Translations under genes and position numbers: made by a program
In this document: positions 15,134 to 23,958 of the stretch, one piece after another
Layout: each line of letters begins with the position of its first letter
How positions within the stretch are numbered: position 1 is the first letter of the stretch
The notes under the pieces: generated by a model
What the model saw: only the letters and a program-made list of their open reading frames with translations
Database searches by the model: none
What the model was told of the DNA's origin: nothing
Origin: Saccharopolyspora indica
Lineage (GTDB): Bacteria; Actinomycetota; Actinomycetes; Mycobacteriales; Pseudonocardiaceae
Reading direction: 5' to 3'
Length of the DNA stretch: 64,000 nucleotides
Assembly (NCBI RefSeq): GCF_027853965.1
Contig: NZ_JAQGLB010000006.1
Location: 248,001-312,000 of the forward strand

Positions 15134-16431
15134 CGGTGGAGCTCCTGCTCGGCCAGTGAGATGGTTTCGGTGAGGATCTGCAGCGCCTGCGCGGCCTCAT
15201 CGTCGGTCAGCGTCATCGGCGGCGCCAGGCGCAGGACGCTGCCGTGCAGGCCGCCCTTGCCCACCAGCAGCCCGCGCTGCTTGGTCAGCTCCATCACCCG
15301 GGCGGCGGCCGCGGCGGCCGGGGTGCGGGTGCCGGGCTCGACCAGCTCGATGCCGATCATCAGGCCCTTGCCGCGCACGTCGCCGATCAGCGCGCAGCGC
15401 TCGGCGTGCGCGCGCAGCCCCTCCAGCAGCTGGCCGCCGAGCTTGGCGGCGTTGCCCTGCAGGTCGTTGTCCAGCAGGTACTCCAGCGCGGCCGCGGCTC
15501 CGCCGGTGGAGATCGGGTTGCCGCCGAAGGTGGAGATCGAGTTCGCGGTCAGGCAGTCCATCAGCCCGGCCTCGGCCACCACGCCGCCGATGGCCAGCCC
15601 GTTGCCCAGGCCCTTGGCGAAGGTCATCGCGGCCGGGGTGACGCCGTGCGCCTGGATGCCCCAGAAGTGCTCGCCGGTGCGGCCCCAGCCGGTCTGCACC
15701 TCGTCGGAGATCAGCAGGATGCCGTACTCGTCGAGCACTTCGGCGAACGCGCCGAACAGCCCGTCGGGCGGGGTGGCGAAGCCGCCGACGCCCTGGATCG
15801 GCTCGGCGATCATGCACGCCACGTCACCGGCGGTGGTCGTCTCGATCACCTCGCGCAGGTCGTCCACGCAGGCGGCGATGTAGTCGGCGTCGGACAGGTC
15901 GCGGAACGGGCTGCGGTAGCGGTAGCCGCCGTGCACGTAGCTGACCTTGACCGGTGACAGCGCGCTGGCCGACCAGCCGCGGTTGCCGGTGACGCCGAGG
16001 GTGCCGAAGGCCCGCCCGTGGTAGGAGTTGCGCAGCGCGAGCACCTGGTTGCTGCGCCGCTGCTGGGTGGCCAGCATCAGCGCGGTCTCGTTGGCCTCGG
16101 TGCCGGAGTTGGTGAAGAACACCTTGGGGTCGGCGATCCCGGACAGCTCGCCGATCCGCTCGGCCAGCTCCACCTGCTGCCGGATCAGGTACAGCGTGGA
16201 GGTGTGCAGGATGCCGGTGTCGACCTGGCGGCGGATCGCGTCGCTGATCTCGGCGATGTCGTAGCCGATCGCGTTGGTCAGGATCCCGGCGAAGAAGTCC
16301 AGGTAGGTGTTGCCCGCCGCGTCGGTGACGTGGCGTCCCCGGCCGCTGACGATCTCGATGGGTTCTTCGTAGTAGAGCGACAGCCAGCTGGGCAGGGCCG
16401 CGCGGTGGCGGGCCGACAAGGATTGCGACAT
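15130..16431 (-). CDS. Class III omega-aminotransferase (beta-alanine/GABA type)
   Basis: A 433-residue PLP enzyme. Motifs are FTNSGTEANETALMLA (phosphate-binding turn), NSYHGRAFGTLGVTG, LLISDEVQTGWGRTGEHFW with the PLP aspartate, and MTFAKGLGNGLAIGG with the Schiff-base lysine. The ATG at 16431 follows an ACGGGGAG ribosome-binding site. It transaminates a beta- or gamma-amino acid to a semialdehyde that the coupled mmsA product would oxidise. A PucR regulator is divergent, consistent with inducible amine, pyrimidine or beta-alanine catabolism. The amino donor specificity is inferred. Confidence 0.9.
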   Translation of the reverse strand: MSQSLSARHRAALPSWLSLYYEEPIEIVSGRGRHVTDAAGNTYLDFFAGILTNAIGYDIAEISDAIRRQVDTGILHTSTLYLIRQQVELAERIGELSGIADPKVFFTNSGTEANETALMLATQQRRSNQVLALRNSYHGRAFGTLGVTGNRGWSASALSPVKVSYVHGGYRYRSPFRDLSDADYIAACVDDLREVIETTTAGDVACMIAEPIQGVGGFATPPDGLFGAFAEVLDEYGILLISDEVQTGWGRTGEHFWGIQAHGVTPAAMTFAKGLGNGLAIGGVVAEAGLMDCLTANSISTFGGNPISTGGAAAALEYLLDNDLQGNAAKLGGQLLEGLRAHAERCALIGDVRGKGLMIGIELVEPGTRTPAAAAAARVMELTKQRGLLVGKGGLHGSVLRLAPPMTLTDDEAAQALQILTETISLAEQELHR

Positions 16432-16499
16432 GGCTCCCCGTTCCGTCGTGCCGATGTGCCCAGTCTCGCCCGCCGGCGGCGCGCACACCTACGGACAGG

Positions 16500-16530
16500 C
16501 TGTACAGATCTGCCCTCATCCGCCGTACGG
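16500..16530. promoter_or_regulatory. Paired palindromes, probable PucR operator
   Basis: CTGTACAG (16500-16507) and CCGTACGG (16523-16530) are perfect 8-bp palindromes sharing a GTAC core with centres 23 bp apart, about two helical turns, in the 120-bp divergent spacer. Confidence 0.55.
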
Positions 16531-16551
16531 TGTGTGCACCGAGGAGGTGCG

Positions 16552-18162
16552 ATGGAGCTGATGTCGCCGGACGTGCTGGCGCTGCCGACCGTGTCGGAGG
16601 TCCTGGACCTGCCGGTGCTGCGGCGCGGCAAGCCGCGGGTGATCGCCGGGGCCTCGGGGCTCGACGGCCGGGTGCGGTGGGTGCACGTCGCCGAGATCGC
16701 CGAGATCGGTGCCCTGCTCAGCGGCGGCGAGCTGGTCCTGACCACGGGCATCGCGCTGTCCGACGAGCCTGCCGAGCTGGTCCGCTACGTCGACGAGCTC
16801 GCCGCCGCCGGGGCGTGCGGGCTGGTCGTGGAGCTCGTGCGGCGCTGGCGCGACCGGGTGCCGGACGCGCTCGTGGACGCGGCGCACCGGCACGACCTGC
16901 CGCTGGTGACGTTGTCGGAGGAGACCAGGTTCGTCAGCGTCACCGAAGCCGTGGTGGCGCTCATCCGGGACGCCCAGCTGGCCGAGCTGCGGGCCACCCA
17001 CGCGATCCACGAGACCTTCACCGCCCTGACCACCTCGGGCGCCGAGCCGGCGTCCGTGCTGCGCGAGGCTTCGCGCATCCTCCAGCGACCGGTCGTGCTG
17101 GAGACGATGGCGCACCAGGTGCTGGCCTACGACGCGGCCGGGCAGGATCCGGTGGCGCTGCTGTCGGAGTGGTCGGAGCGGTCCCGCTCGGTGGTGCAGT
17201 CCGGGCGCACCGCCTACGACGCGGACCGGGCGTGGCTGACCACCGTGGTCGGGGCGCGCGGCGACGACTGGGGCCGACTGGTGGTGCTCGGGCCGGAGCC
17301 CGCGCACCGGCACGTCGTGGTGGCCGAGCGGGCGGCATCGGCGCTGGCGGTGAACCGGCTGGTGACGCGCGACCGGGAGAGCCTGGAGCGGCAGACGCAC
17401 CGCACGCTGATCACCGAACTGCTCGCGGGCAGCGCCGGGACCGCCGATCTGGCCGCTCGCGCCGCCGGTGTCGGGGTGCCGCTGGACGGCCCGCTGGTGG
17501 GCATCGCGGTGCGACCGCACACCACCACCACTCCGGCGCCCGCGCTGGAAACCCAGCAGGCGCTGCGCGATCTGGCCGAGGCGACCGCGCTCGCCGCGCG
17601 CAAGGCCAAGCTGCCGGTGCTGGTCGGGGTGGTCGACGACCTCACCGTGCACGCGGTGGTCGCGCTGTCGGGAGCCGACGTGGATGCCGCGCTGCACCGG
17701 CTCGCGATCGACATCCGCCGGTCCGCCGCGCTGCCGCTGGTGGTGGCCGTCGGGACCGCGGTGGGGTCGATCTCCGGAGCCCGCCGGACGCTCACCGAAG
17801 CCGCTCAGGTCGCGGAGGCGGCGTTGCACGTCGACGACGGCACGCGCGACTTCCACCGGCTCGACGACGTGCGGCTGCGCGGTCTGCTGCACCTGCTGCG
17901 CGGCGATGAGCGGCTGACGGCCTTCGCCGAGCGGGAGCTGGGACCGATCCTCGACAACGCGCGGCTGCTCGAGGCCTTGCGCTCCTTGTGCCGCCACGGC
18001 GGCAACAAGTCCGCTGCCGCGTCCTCGGCGCACGTGTCCCGGACCGCGTACTACGGGCAGCTGGCCCGAGTCGAGCAGCTGCTCGGCGTTTCCCTCGACA
18101 GCCCGGAGTCGCTGGTGTCCCTGCACGTCGCGCTGCTGGCGTGGGACATGCACCGCCCGTGA
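16552..18162 (+). CDS. PucR family transcriptional regulator
   Basis: A 536-residue regulator. The N-terminal PucR domain (PTVSEVLDLPVLRRG ... GRVRWVHVAEIAEIGALLSGGELVLTTG) is followed by a GGDEF-like/CdaR middle part and a C-terminal helix-turn-helix (LCRHGGNKSAAASSAHVSRTAYYGQL) of the HTH_30 type. GAGGAGG precedes the ATG by 5 nt. Such proteins sense purine, amino-acid or amine metabolites. Divergent from the aminotransferase/mmsA operon, which it most likely activates through the paired GTAC palindromes. Confidence 0.92.
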   Translation: MELMSPDVLALPTVSEVLDLPVLRRGKPRVIAGASGLDGRVRWVHVAEIAEIGALLSGGELVLTTGIALSDEPAELVRYVDELAAAGACGLVVELVRRWRDRVPDALVDAAHRHDLPLVTLSEETRFVSVTEAVVALIRDAQLAELRATHAIHETFTALTTSGAEPASVLREASRILQRPVVLETMAHQVLAYDAAGQDPVALLSEWSERSRSVVQSGRTAYDADRAWLTTVVGARGDDWGRLVVLGPEPAHRHVVVAERAASALAVNRLVTRDRESLERQTHRTLITELLAGSAGTADLAARAAGVGVPLDGPLVGIAVRPHTTTTPAPALETQQALRDLAEATALAARKAKLPVLVGVVDDLTVHAVVALSGADVDAALHRLAIDIRRSAALPLVVAVGTAVGSISGARRTLTEAAQVAEAALHVDDGTRDFHRLDDVRLRGLLHLLRGDERLTAFAERELGPILDNARLLEALRSLCRHGGNKSAAASSAHVSRTAYYGQLARVEQLLGVSLDSPESLVSLHVALLAWDMHRP

Positions 18163-18313
18163 GCACCTCACCCGGGAAAGCACGGCCGAACGGCCGAGGG
18201 AAGCGACACCATCGCAGTACCGATCCGGGCCGAATGGCCCACCCTCATCCACCCTTGATCGTCCGAACGGCCCAATGTAGCCGAAAATGCCGCTATGGCA
18301 GCAACTTTCGCGC

Positions 18314-18319
18314 CATACT
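18314..18319 (+). promoter_or_regulatory. -10 box for a probable leaderless transcript
   Basis: CATACT ends 6 bp before the GTG at 18326, the right distance for transcription starting at the start codon itself. No Shine-Dalgarno-like sequence lies between. Confidence 0.5.
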
Positions 18320-18325
18320 CGTCCG

Positions 18326-19072
18326 GTGAGCAAGCTGACCGCTGAGCAGATCGCGCAGCACGCCTACGACGCGGGCTTCCGCGGCGAGAACCTGACCACC
18401 GCGGTGGCCGTGGCCATGGCCGAGTCGAGCGGGAACACCAAGTCGCACAACGACACCCCGCCGGACGACTCCTACGGCCTGTGGCAGATCAACATGCTCG
18501 GGGACATGGGGCCTGCCCGACGCAAGGAGTTCGGCCTCGACTCGAACAAGGACCTCTTCGACCCCGCCGAGAACGCCAAGGCCGCCTACGAGATCGCCGG
18601 TGACGGCAAGGACTTCGGCCCGTGGTCGACCTACACCAACGGCGCCTACAAGAAGCACCTGGACGAGGCCGAGAAGGCTGCCAAGAAGGCCGGGCAGGGC
18701 TCCGGGGGCGGTTCCGGCGGCGGCCAGGGCGGCGGAACCGGCGGTCAGGGCTCGGGCGGCGGCTTCTCCGCCAATCCCGAAGCGCTGCGCAAGTACGCCG
18801 AGCGGGCCGAGGGCATCGCCGACGCGCTCGAAGGCATCGGCAAGCGGACCGTGCACTCGGTGACGGGCATCGCCAAGGACAGCTTCGGCAAGGTCGGCGC
18901 GGAGACCGGGTTCTCCGACGCGCTGGGCGGTTTCAGCAAGGGCCTGGAGAAGCAGGTCCGGACGACGGGTTCCAACGCGCGCAAGCTCGGCGAGGGAGCC
19001 ACCGACGCGGCCAAGACCTACCAGGAGATCGACGAACGTTCCGCCGCCGAGCTCAAGCGCATCATGGGTTGA
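18326..19072 (+). CDS. Lysozyme-like transglycosylase with EspC-like C-terminal domain
   Basis: A 248-residue protein. Residues 2-115 look like a lytic transglycosylase (lysozyme fold): LTTAVAVAMAESSGN with the catalytic glutamate, then DDSYGLWQINMLGDMG and FDPAENAKAAYEIA. A Gly/Ser/Gln linker (about residues 125-155) joins a helical domain (NPEALRKYAERAEGIADAL ... TYQEIDERSAAELKRIMG) resembling T7SS EspC/WXG100 secretion substrates. No Sec signal peptide. It would cut peptidoglycan after type VII export. First gene of a four-gene operon; the next gene starts 15 bp downstream. Confidence 0.8.
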   Translation: MSKLTAEQIAQHAYDAGFRGENLTTAVAVAMAESSGNTKSHNDTPPDDSYGLWQINMLGDMGPARRKEFGLDSNKDLFDPAENAKAAYEIAGDGKDFGPWSTYTNGAYKKHLDEAEKAAKKAGQGSGGGSGGGQGGGTGGQGSGGGFSANPEALRKYAERAEGIADALEGIGKRTVHSVTGIAKDSFGKVGAETGFSDALGGFSKGLEKQVRTTGSNARKLGEGATDAAKTYQEIDERSAAELKRIMG

Positions 19073-19087
19073 TCGGGAGAATCTCAA

Positions 19088-20161
19088 GTGGACCCACACG
19101 GAGTCGCAACGCGGTTCGCCAGCGAGCTGATGACCCACCAGGGCAAGCTCGAGGGCAAGGCGGGCGAGGTCCAGCGCGCCCAAGCCGCCCTCGAAGCCGC
19201 GGCCAGCGCCATCCAGGACCAGCGCGAAGCGCACGAGAAGGCCGCCGGTTCCCTGCTGGGCGACTGGAAGAGCGAGGCGACCGCGGGCTTCCAGAAGCGG
19301 TCGGCGAAGTTCGGCGACGACCTGGCGGTGACCGCGGAGGCCAGCGCCAAGGGTGCGCAGATCGTCGCCGAGGTCACCAAGGCGCTCGAGGGCAGGCACA
19401 GCAACGTCGGTGATCTCGTGACCGACTTCGTCGGCAAGGCCGGGCAGCTGGTGCAGGCCGGGCTCGCCGCGGCCGGGCTCGCCGCGCCCGCCGGGCTGAT
19501 GAAGGCGGTGGCCCAGATCGCCGACCTCGCCGGCGGCTACATCAAGCAGTCCGGCGGCGAGCTCAAGGACGCCCGCGACGAGATGACCGAGGCGGCCAAG
19601 AAGCTCAAGGCGCTGCTCAAGGACCTCGACTCCGACGGCGTGGCCGACCCGGAGAAGGACAGCTCCGGCCAGCAGGGCGGTCCGGGCAAGGAGGAGAAGC
19701 CGAAGGACGAGGGCAAGGACTCCGGCAAGAACTCCGGCCGGACCGAGGAGATCCTGGACAACGCCCGCAAGCACCTGGGATTCAAGGAAGGCGCGAACAA
19801 CCAGAACAAGTGGGGACCGACCGGGCAGCCGTGGTGCTCCTACTTCGCCACCTCGATGTGGCGGGAAGCGGGCGTGGACATCCCGAAGTACGGGTTCACC
19901 GGCGACGTCTACAAGTGGGGCCAGGAGCAGGGCACCGCCTACGACCGCGGAGACCTGGCCGAGAAGGCACGTCCCGGCGACGCGCTGCTGTTCGGCAGCG
20001 GCCCGAGCCAGGGCGCCAGCACGCACATCGGCATCATCGAGAAGGTCGACGGCAACAAGATCACCACGATCGAGGGCAACGCCAGTGATCAGGTCAAGCG
20101 GATCACGTACACGCTGCCCGACGATGCCGGCAAGTTCTACGGAGGGGTGCACCCGAAGTGA
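19088..20161 (+). CDS. WXG100-like protein with C-terminal CHAP amidase/peptidase domain
   Basis: A 357-residue protein. Residues 1-95 are a helical hairpin of WXG100 type with a tryptophan at the turn (LLGDWKSEATAGFQKR). A second helical part with an amphipathic Ala/Gly-rich stretch follows, then a Lys/Gly/Asp-rich linker near residues 190-215. The C-terminal CHAP domain has the nucleophile in GQPWCSYFATSMW and the histidine in ASTHIGIIEKV. It is a predicted peptidoglycan amidase/endopeptidase, complementary to the transglycosylase before it. The GTG start has GGGAGA upstream; the 3' end overlaps the next gene by 4 bp. Confidence 0.82.
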   Translation: MDPHGVATRFASELMTHQGKLEGKAGEVQRAQAALEAAASAIQDQREAHEKAAGSLLGDWKSEATAGFQKRSAKFGDDLAVTAEASAKGAQIVAEVTKALEGRHSNVGDLVTDFVGKAGQLVQAGLAAAGLAAPAGLMKAVAQIADLAGGYIKQSGGELKDARDEMTEAAKKLKALLKDLDSDGVADPEKDSSGQQGGPGKEEKPKDEGKDSGKNSGRTEEILDNARKHLGFKEGANNQNKWGPTGQPWCSYFATSMWREAGVDIPKYGFTGDVYKWGQEQGTAYDRGDLAEKARPGDALLFGSGPSQGASTHIGIIEKVDGNKITTIEGNASDQVKRITYTLPDDAGKFYGGVHPK

Positions 20162-20433
20162 GCATCATCGGACGTGCGCAGCGGGACGGCGTCTCGGTCG
20201 CGGTGGCCCCCGGCGGCGCGCTCAGGAACGTGCAGCTGGAACCGGTGGCGCTCCAGCAGGGCGGCGCGAAGCTGGCGAGCACGATCCTGGCGCTGGTGCG
20301 GGAAGCGACCGGGCGCGCCAACCGGGAGGCCGAAGCGGCCATCCGGGAGCAGGCCGACGGGTTGTCCGATGCGGACTTCGCCGCGCTGGGGCTGGCTTCC
20401 GGCGACGAGACCTCCGACGCGGGGAGGCGCTGA
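20158..20433 (+). CDS. YbaB/EbfC-like protein, 91 aa
   Basis: A small protein with the YbaB-type strand-turn-helix: SVAVAPGGALRNVQLEP followed by a long helix (GAKLASTILALVREATGRANREAEAA). In actinobacteria YbaB-like proteins are recurrent neighbours of EspC/WXG100 genes. GTG start overlaps the CHAP gene in GTGA; its own stop overlaps the next ATG in TGATG. A chaperone-like or DNA-binding role is possible; neither is shown here. Confidence 0.75.
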   Translation: MSIIGRAQRDGVSVAVAPGGALRNVQLEPVALQQGGAKLASTILALVREATGRANREAEAAIREQADGLSDADFAALGLASGDETSDAGRR

Positions 20434-20858
20434 TGCGCGAGGACGACCGCACCATCGACGAGCTGATCGAGATCGCCGAGACGATCACGCCGCACACCGG
20501 GCTCTCGGCGGGGCTGGACGCGATCCGCGGCAGCGCGCGGGAATCGGGCATCGCCCTGGAGGTGGACCTGCAGGGCATGCTGGTCGGCCTGGAGATCGAC
20601 GACCGGGCGCTCGCGCTCGGCCCGGACCGGCTGGCCGCGGAGATCACCCGGCTCACCGGCGAAGCGGGCATGGAGTCGCTGCAGCAGGGCGTGGTGGCGA
20701 TCCAGGCCGGGTGCGGGGCCGAGGTGGCCGCGGCGATGGTGGAGTACCTCAACAGCGTCGAGGAGGAGCCCGACGAGCCCGAGCCGGCGTCCCGCCCGGA
20801 ACCGGCGTGGGAGGACGCCGAGGTCACCGGGACCACCATGGAGCGCCGGGACTGGTGA
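20433..20858 (+). CDS. Second YbaB-like/unknown protein of the muralytic operon
   Basis: A 141-residue acidic protein. The central segment GIALEVDLQGMLVGLEIDDRALALGP followed by an alpha-helical stretch fits a YbaB-like core, and the tail is Glu/Pro-rich (EEEPDEPEPASRPEP). It is the last gene of the 18326-20858 operon and converges on the MocR gene with 2 bp between stops. Possibly a dedicated chaperone or immunity partner for the wall hydrolases, by position only. Confidence 0.65.
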   Translation: MREDDRTIDELIEIAETITPHTGLSAGLDAIRGSARESGIALEVDLQGMLVGLEIDDRALALGPDRLAAEITRLTGEAGMESLQQGVVAIQAGCGAEVAAAMVEYLNSVEEEPDEPEPASRPEPAWEDAEVTGTTMERRDW

Positions 20859-20860
20859 GG

Positions 20861-22267
20861 CTACTGCCGCGCTAGCGCCTCGCCGATGGTGCGCGCGCCG
20901 TCGGGGAAGGCCCCGGGGTTCGGGCCCGCGTAGTTGATCCGGAGGTAGGGGCCGGTGGGCTCGGCGGGGAACCACCCGTCGCCCGGGGCGATGATGACCC
21001 CGGCCGCTTCGCAGTCCCTGGCCAGCCGCGGCAGGTCGGTCGCGTCCGGCAGCCGGACCCAGAGGTTCAGCCCGCCCTGCGGCACGGCTTCCAGGTGCGC
21101 GGCGGGCACGTGCTCCCGCAGCGCCGCGACGAGCAGGTCGCGGCGGGCGGCCAGCTGGTGGTGGAGGTTGCGCAGGTGCGTGCGCCAGGCGGGCTGGGTG
21201 ACGACGTCGAGGGCCACGGCCTGCAGCACTCCGCTGATGTACATGGACTCGGCGTGGGCGTCGAGGAGGATCCGCTCGCGGGCGGGGCCGCGGGCGATGA
21301 TCCCGGCGATGCGCACCGCCGGGGACACGCTCTTGGTCAGCGAGCGCAGGTAGACGACGTGCCCGCTGTCGTCGCGCGCGGCGATGGGCACCGGGTCGGT
21401 GTCGATGCCGAAGTCGTGCGCCGAGTCGTCCTCGATCAGGAACGCCCCGTGCCCGCGCACCACGTCCAGCACCTGCTCGGCGAGGGCGGGCGACCACTGC
21501 GCGCCGGTCGGGTTGGCGAAGTTCGGCTGGACGTAGCAGGCGCGCGCCCCGGTGCGCTCGAAGGCGCGGTCCAGCTCCGCCGGATCCGGTCCGCGGATGC
21601 CGCTGGGCACCGGGACCAGCTGCACACCCGCTTGCGCGGCCGCGAGGATCGCGCCCCAGTAGGTGGGCGATTCGACCAGCAGCGGCCGTCCGGCGCCGAC
21701 CAGCGCGCGGAAGGCGGTGCTGAGCCCGCTCTGGATTCCCGGGAGGATCACCGCGTCGCTGGCGGCCGGTGGTGCGACTCCGATCGGCGCCGCCGTACCG
21801 AGCTCGGTGGCGAACCACGCCTGCAGTTCCGGCAGTCCCGCCGCCGGCGGCCGGGTGACCGCTGCCTCGCCGCGGGCCGCGCGGGTGAAGGCGGCGCGCA
21901 CCAGGCGCTCCGGGAGCAGGTCCCGGTCCGGGTAGCCCGCGTGCAGTGCTACCGCGTCGTTGGGTGCCGTGCGCAGCGCGGTGGACAGCTCCCGCATGCG
22001 GTGCTGAGGCGCTCCGAGGGCCGCGGTCTGCCACCCGTAGTCGTTCGGGCGGGCGACGCGGACGGCTCGCACGAAGGTGCCGACGCCGGGACGGCTTTCC
22101 ACCATTCCTTGCGAAGTCAGCGTTCGCAGCGCTTTCTGCACCGTCACCGGGCTCGCCGCGTACTGCGCCACGAGAGCGCGCGTCGACGGCAGCTTCGCTC
22201 CCGGCGGGGCGGTCGCGATCCACTCGCGGAGTCCCGCGACGATGCGCGAACTGCTATCGTTCGACAT
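20861..22267 (-). CDS. MocR-type regulator (GntR HTH plus aminotransferase domain)
   Basis: A 468-residue fusion. The N-terminal GntR winged helix (LREWIATAPPGAKLPSTRAL ... SPVTVQKALRTLTSQGMVESRPGVGTF) precedes a fold-type I aminotransferase domain with ESPTYWGAILAAAQ, CYVQPNFANPTGAQWSP and the PLP lysine in RSLTKSVSPAVRIAG. MocR proteins sense PLP or an amino-acid aldimine. Divergent from an EamA exporter, which it presumably controls through the palindrome between them. ATG at 22267. Confidence 0.93.
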   Translation of the reverse strand: MSNDSSSRIVAGLREWIATAPPGAKLPSTRALVAQYAASPVTVQKALRTLTSQGMVESRPGVGTFVRAVRVARPNDYGWQTAALGAPQHRMRELSTALRTAPNDAVALHAGYPDRDLLPERLVRAAFTRAARGEAAVTRPPAAGLPELQAWFATELGTAAPIGVAPPAASDAVILPGIQSGLSTAFRALVGAGRPLLVESPTYWGAILAAAQAGVQLVPVPSGIRGPDPAELDRAFERTGARACYVQPNFANPTGAQWSPALAEQVLDVVRGHGAFLIEDDSAHDFGIDTDPVPIAARDDSGHVVYLRSLTKSVSPAVRIAGIIARGPARERILLDAHAESMYISGVLQAVALDVVTQPAWRTHLRNLHHQLAARRDLLVAALREHVPAAHLEAVPQGGLNLWVRLPDATDLPRLARDCEAAGVIIAPGDGWFPAEPTGPYLRINYAGPNPGAFPDGARTIGEALARQ

Positions 22268-22277
22268 GAGAGACAAG

Positions 22278-22310
22278 AGTAGCGCTACTGTCATGAGCGC
22301 GCCAGCGCTA
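22278..22310. promoter_or_regulatory. MocR operator candidate
   Basis: AGTAGCGCTACT (22278-22289) is a perfect 12-bp palindrome, and its core AGCGCTA recurs at 22304-22310, about two helical turns away. Both lie between the divergent starts or just inside the exporter gene. Confidence 0.65.
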
Positions 22311-23195
22311 TCGCCGTCCCGGGCCGGTCTCGGGTGGGGCCTGCTCGGCGTCGGCGCGTTCTCCTTCACCGTCCCGTTCACCCGCGTCGCGGTCGCGGGC
22401 GGCGGGATGTCGCCGCTGTTCATCGGCTCCGCCCGCGCCGTCATCGCCGCGCTGCTCGCGGCGGCGGCACTGGCGATCACCAGGCAGCGGCTGCCGCGCG
22501 GCGTCCAGTGGGCCCGCGTGGCGGTCGTCGCCGGCGGTGTCGTCGTGGGCTTCCCGGTGCTGACGTCCTTCGCCCTCACCACCGCGCCTGCCAGCCACGG
22601 CGCCGTGGTGATCGCCGTCCTGCCCGCCGCGACCGCGGTGGCGGCCGTGCTCCGCGGGCACGAACGTCCCCCGAAGTCGTTCTGGGTGATGGCCGCGGTG
22701 GGCGCGATCGCCGCCGTGGTGTTCGCCGCGCTGCAGGGCGGTGGGCTCAGCGGGCTGCACTGGTCCGACCTGCTGCTGTTCGGCGCCGTCGTGGCGGCTG
22801 CCATCGGCTACGCGGAAGGCGGGCTGCTCGCCCGCGAGCTGGGCGCCTGGCAGACCGTCTCCTGGGCGCTCGTGCTCGCCGCACCGCTGATGATCGCGCT
22901 CACCGGGTTCTCGGTGGCCCAGCAACCGCCGCGCGGCACCGCGGTGGAGTGGGCCGCGTTCGGCTACCTGGCCGTGGTGAGCATGTACCTGGGTTTCTTC
23001 GCCTGGTACCGCGGGCTGGCGATCGGCCCGATGGCGCAGGTCAGCCAGGTGCAGCTCGCCCAGCCGGTGATGACGATCTGCTGGGCGGCGCTGCTGCTGG
23101 GCGAACAGCTCACCTGGCCCACGCTGCTGGGCGGCATCGCCGTGGTCGCCTGCGCCGCCACCGCCGTGCGCACCCGTCTGGGGCCGACCGGGTAG
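22293..23195 (+). CDS. EamA/DMT family transporter
   Basis: A 300-residue drug/metabolite transporter with ten hydrophobic segments in two EamA repeats (AGLGWGLLGVGAFSFTVPFTR opens repeat 1; SDLLLFGAVVAAAIGYAEGG opens repeat 2; the end holds QLAQPVMTICWAALLLGEQL). The ATG at 22293 is preferred to ATG 22266 because the operator-like palindrome would otherwise be coding and because MocR uses the same CATG on the other strand. Likely exports an amino acid or related metabolite sensed by the MocR regulator. Confidence 0.87.
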   Translation: MSAPALSPSRAGLGWGLLGVGAFSFTVPFTRVAVAGGGMSPLFIGSARAVIAALLAAAALAITRQRLPRGVQWARVAVVAGGVVVGFPVLTSFALTTAPASHGAVVIAVLPAATAVAAVLRGHERPPKSFWVMAAVGAIAAVVFAALQGGGLSGLHWSDLLLFGAVVAAAIGYAEGGLLARELGAWQTVSWALVLAAPLMIALTGFSVAQQPPRGTAVEWAAFGYLAVVSMYLGFFAWYRGLAIGPMAQVSQVQLAQPVMTICWAALLLGEQLTWPTLLGGIAVVACAATAVRTRLGPTG

Positions 23196-23238
23196 GAACC
23201 GTAGCGTCGTGATCGCCGGGGCGGAATGCTGGACGGCG

Positions 23239-23958
23239 ATGCCTGAACGAACCGCGGTCCGCTCCCCGTTCACCGACGCCGACTACCCCGCGCACCCCTA
23301 CCCCGGTGCTCGCCCCGGCTGCTCGTTCGTCCACTCCGACGGCGTCGGCCGGGTGCTGAGACCGGACTCCTCGGCACCCTCCGGTTGGCGCGTCGGCGAC
23401 GGAGGCTGCCTGGACGACTGGCTCGCCGAGCGCGGCGCGGAGCCGATGCGCGGGCGGCAGCTCGTGCTGGCCTACGGGTCGAACGCCTGCCCGGCCAAGA
23501 TCACCTGGCTCCGCGCCGAGCTCGGGCTCACCGGTCCGGTGGTGGCGCTCAGCGCCCGCTGCACCGGCCTTTCCGCCGTTTGGGCCGCGGGCTTGCGGAT
23601 CCACGACGGGCAACGCCCAGCCGTCCTGACCGCCGCGCCCGGCGTCGTGGAGGACCACGCGCTGTGGTTCGCCACGCCCGAACAACGCCAGGTGCTCGAC
23701 GTCTGCGAGGGACGTGGCGTGCGCTACCGGCTGGTCCACCTGCACGGCCCCGAGCGGATCCAGCTCGCCGACGGCAGCGCGCCGCAGCGCGTGCTGGCCT
23801 ACGCCGCCGCAGGCCCGCAGCGCGCTCCGCTGCTGGTCGACGGCCGTCCGGTCCGCTGCACGGACGTCGACCAGCTGGCCGCGCGGGCGCTGACCGGTAC
23901 GCCCGCCACCGGCGACGGGCTCACCTGCACCGAGATCGCCGGCGAGCCCGTCTGGTGA
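23239..23958 (+). CDS. Gamma-glutamylcyclotransferase-like protein
   Basis: A 239-residue protein. The stretch QLVLAYGSNACPAKITWL has the YGSN signature of the gamma-glutamylcyclotransferase/AIG2 fold, and downstream sequence (LSAVWAAGLRIHDGQRPAVLTAAPGVVEDHALWF) fits the beta-barrel. The first 70 residues are an extension with a Trp/Gly/Asp-rich part, unlike short family members. The ATG at 23239 follows a weak GGACGGCG. Its stop abuts the convergent synthetase stop. Substrate unknown; catalytic glutamate not confidently placed. Confidence 0.65.
   Translation: MPERTAVRSPFTDADYPAHPYPGARPGCSFVHSDGVGRVLRPDSSAPSGWRVGDGGCLDDWLAERGAEPMRGRQLVLAYGSNACPAKITWLRAELGLTGPVVALSARCTGLSAVWAAGLRIHDGQRPAVLTAAPGVVEDHALWFATPEQRQVLDVCEGRGVRYRLVHLHGPERIQLADGSAPQRVLAYAAAGPQRAPLLVDGRPVRCTDVDQLAARALTGTPATGDGLTCTEIAGEPVW

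Noticed and set aside
13139..15883. A 914-codon open frame on the plus strand
   Set aside because: It mirrors mmsA and the aminotransferase on the other strand, is rich in His/Arg/Asp/Gly, and shows no domain; the real genes have clear motifs.
16516..18333. A 605-codon open frame on the minus strand
   Set aside because: Antisense to the PucR regulator; composition is that of a shadow frame.
18293..20152. A 619-codon open frame on the minus strand with Leu/Ala/Gly runs
   Set aside because: It lies antisense to the transglycosylase and CHAP genes, whose catalytic motifs and coupled starts are convincing; hydrophobic runs are artefacts of the complementary codons.
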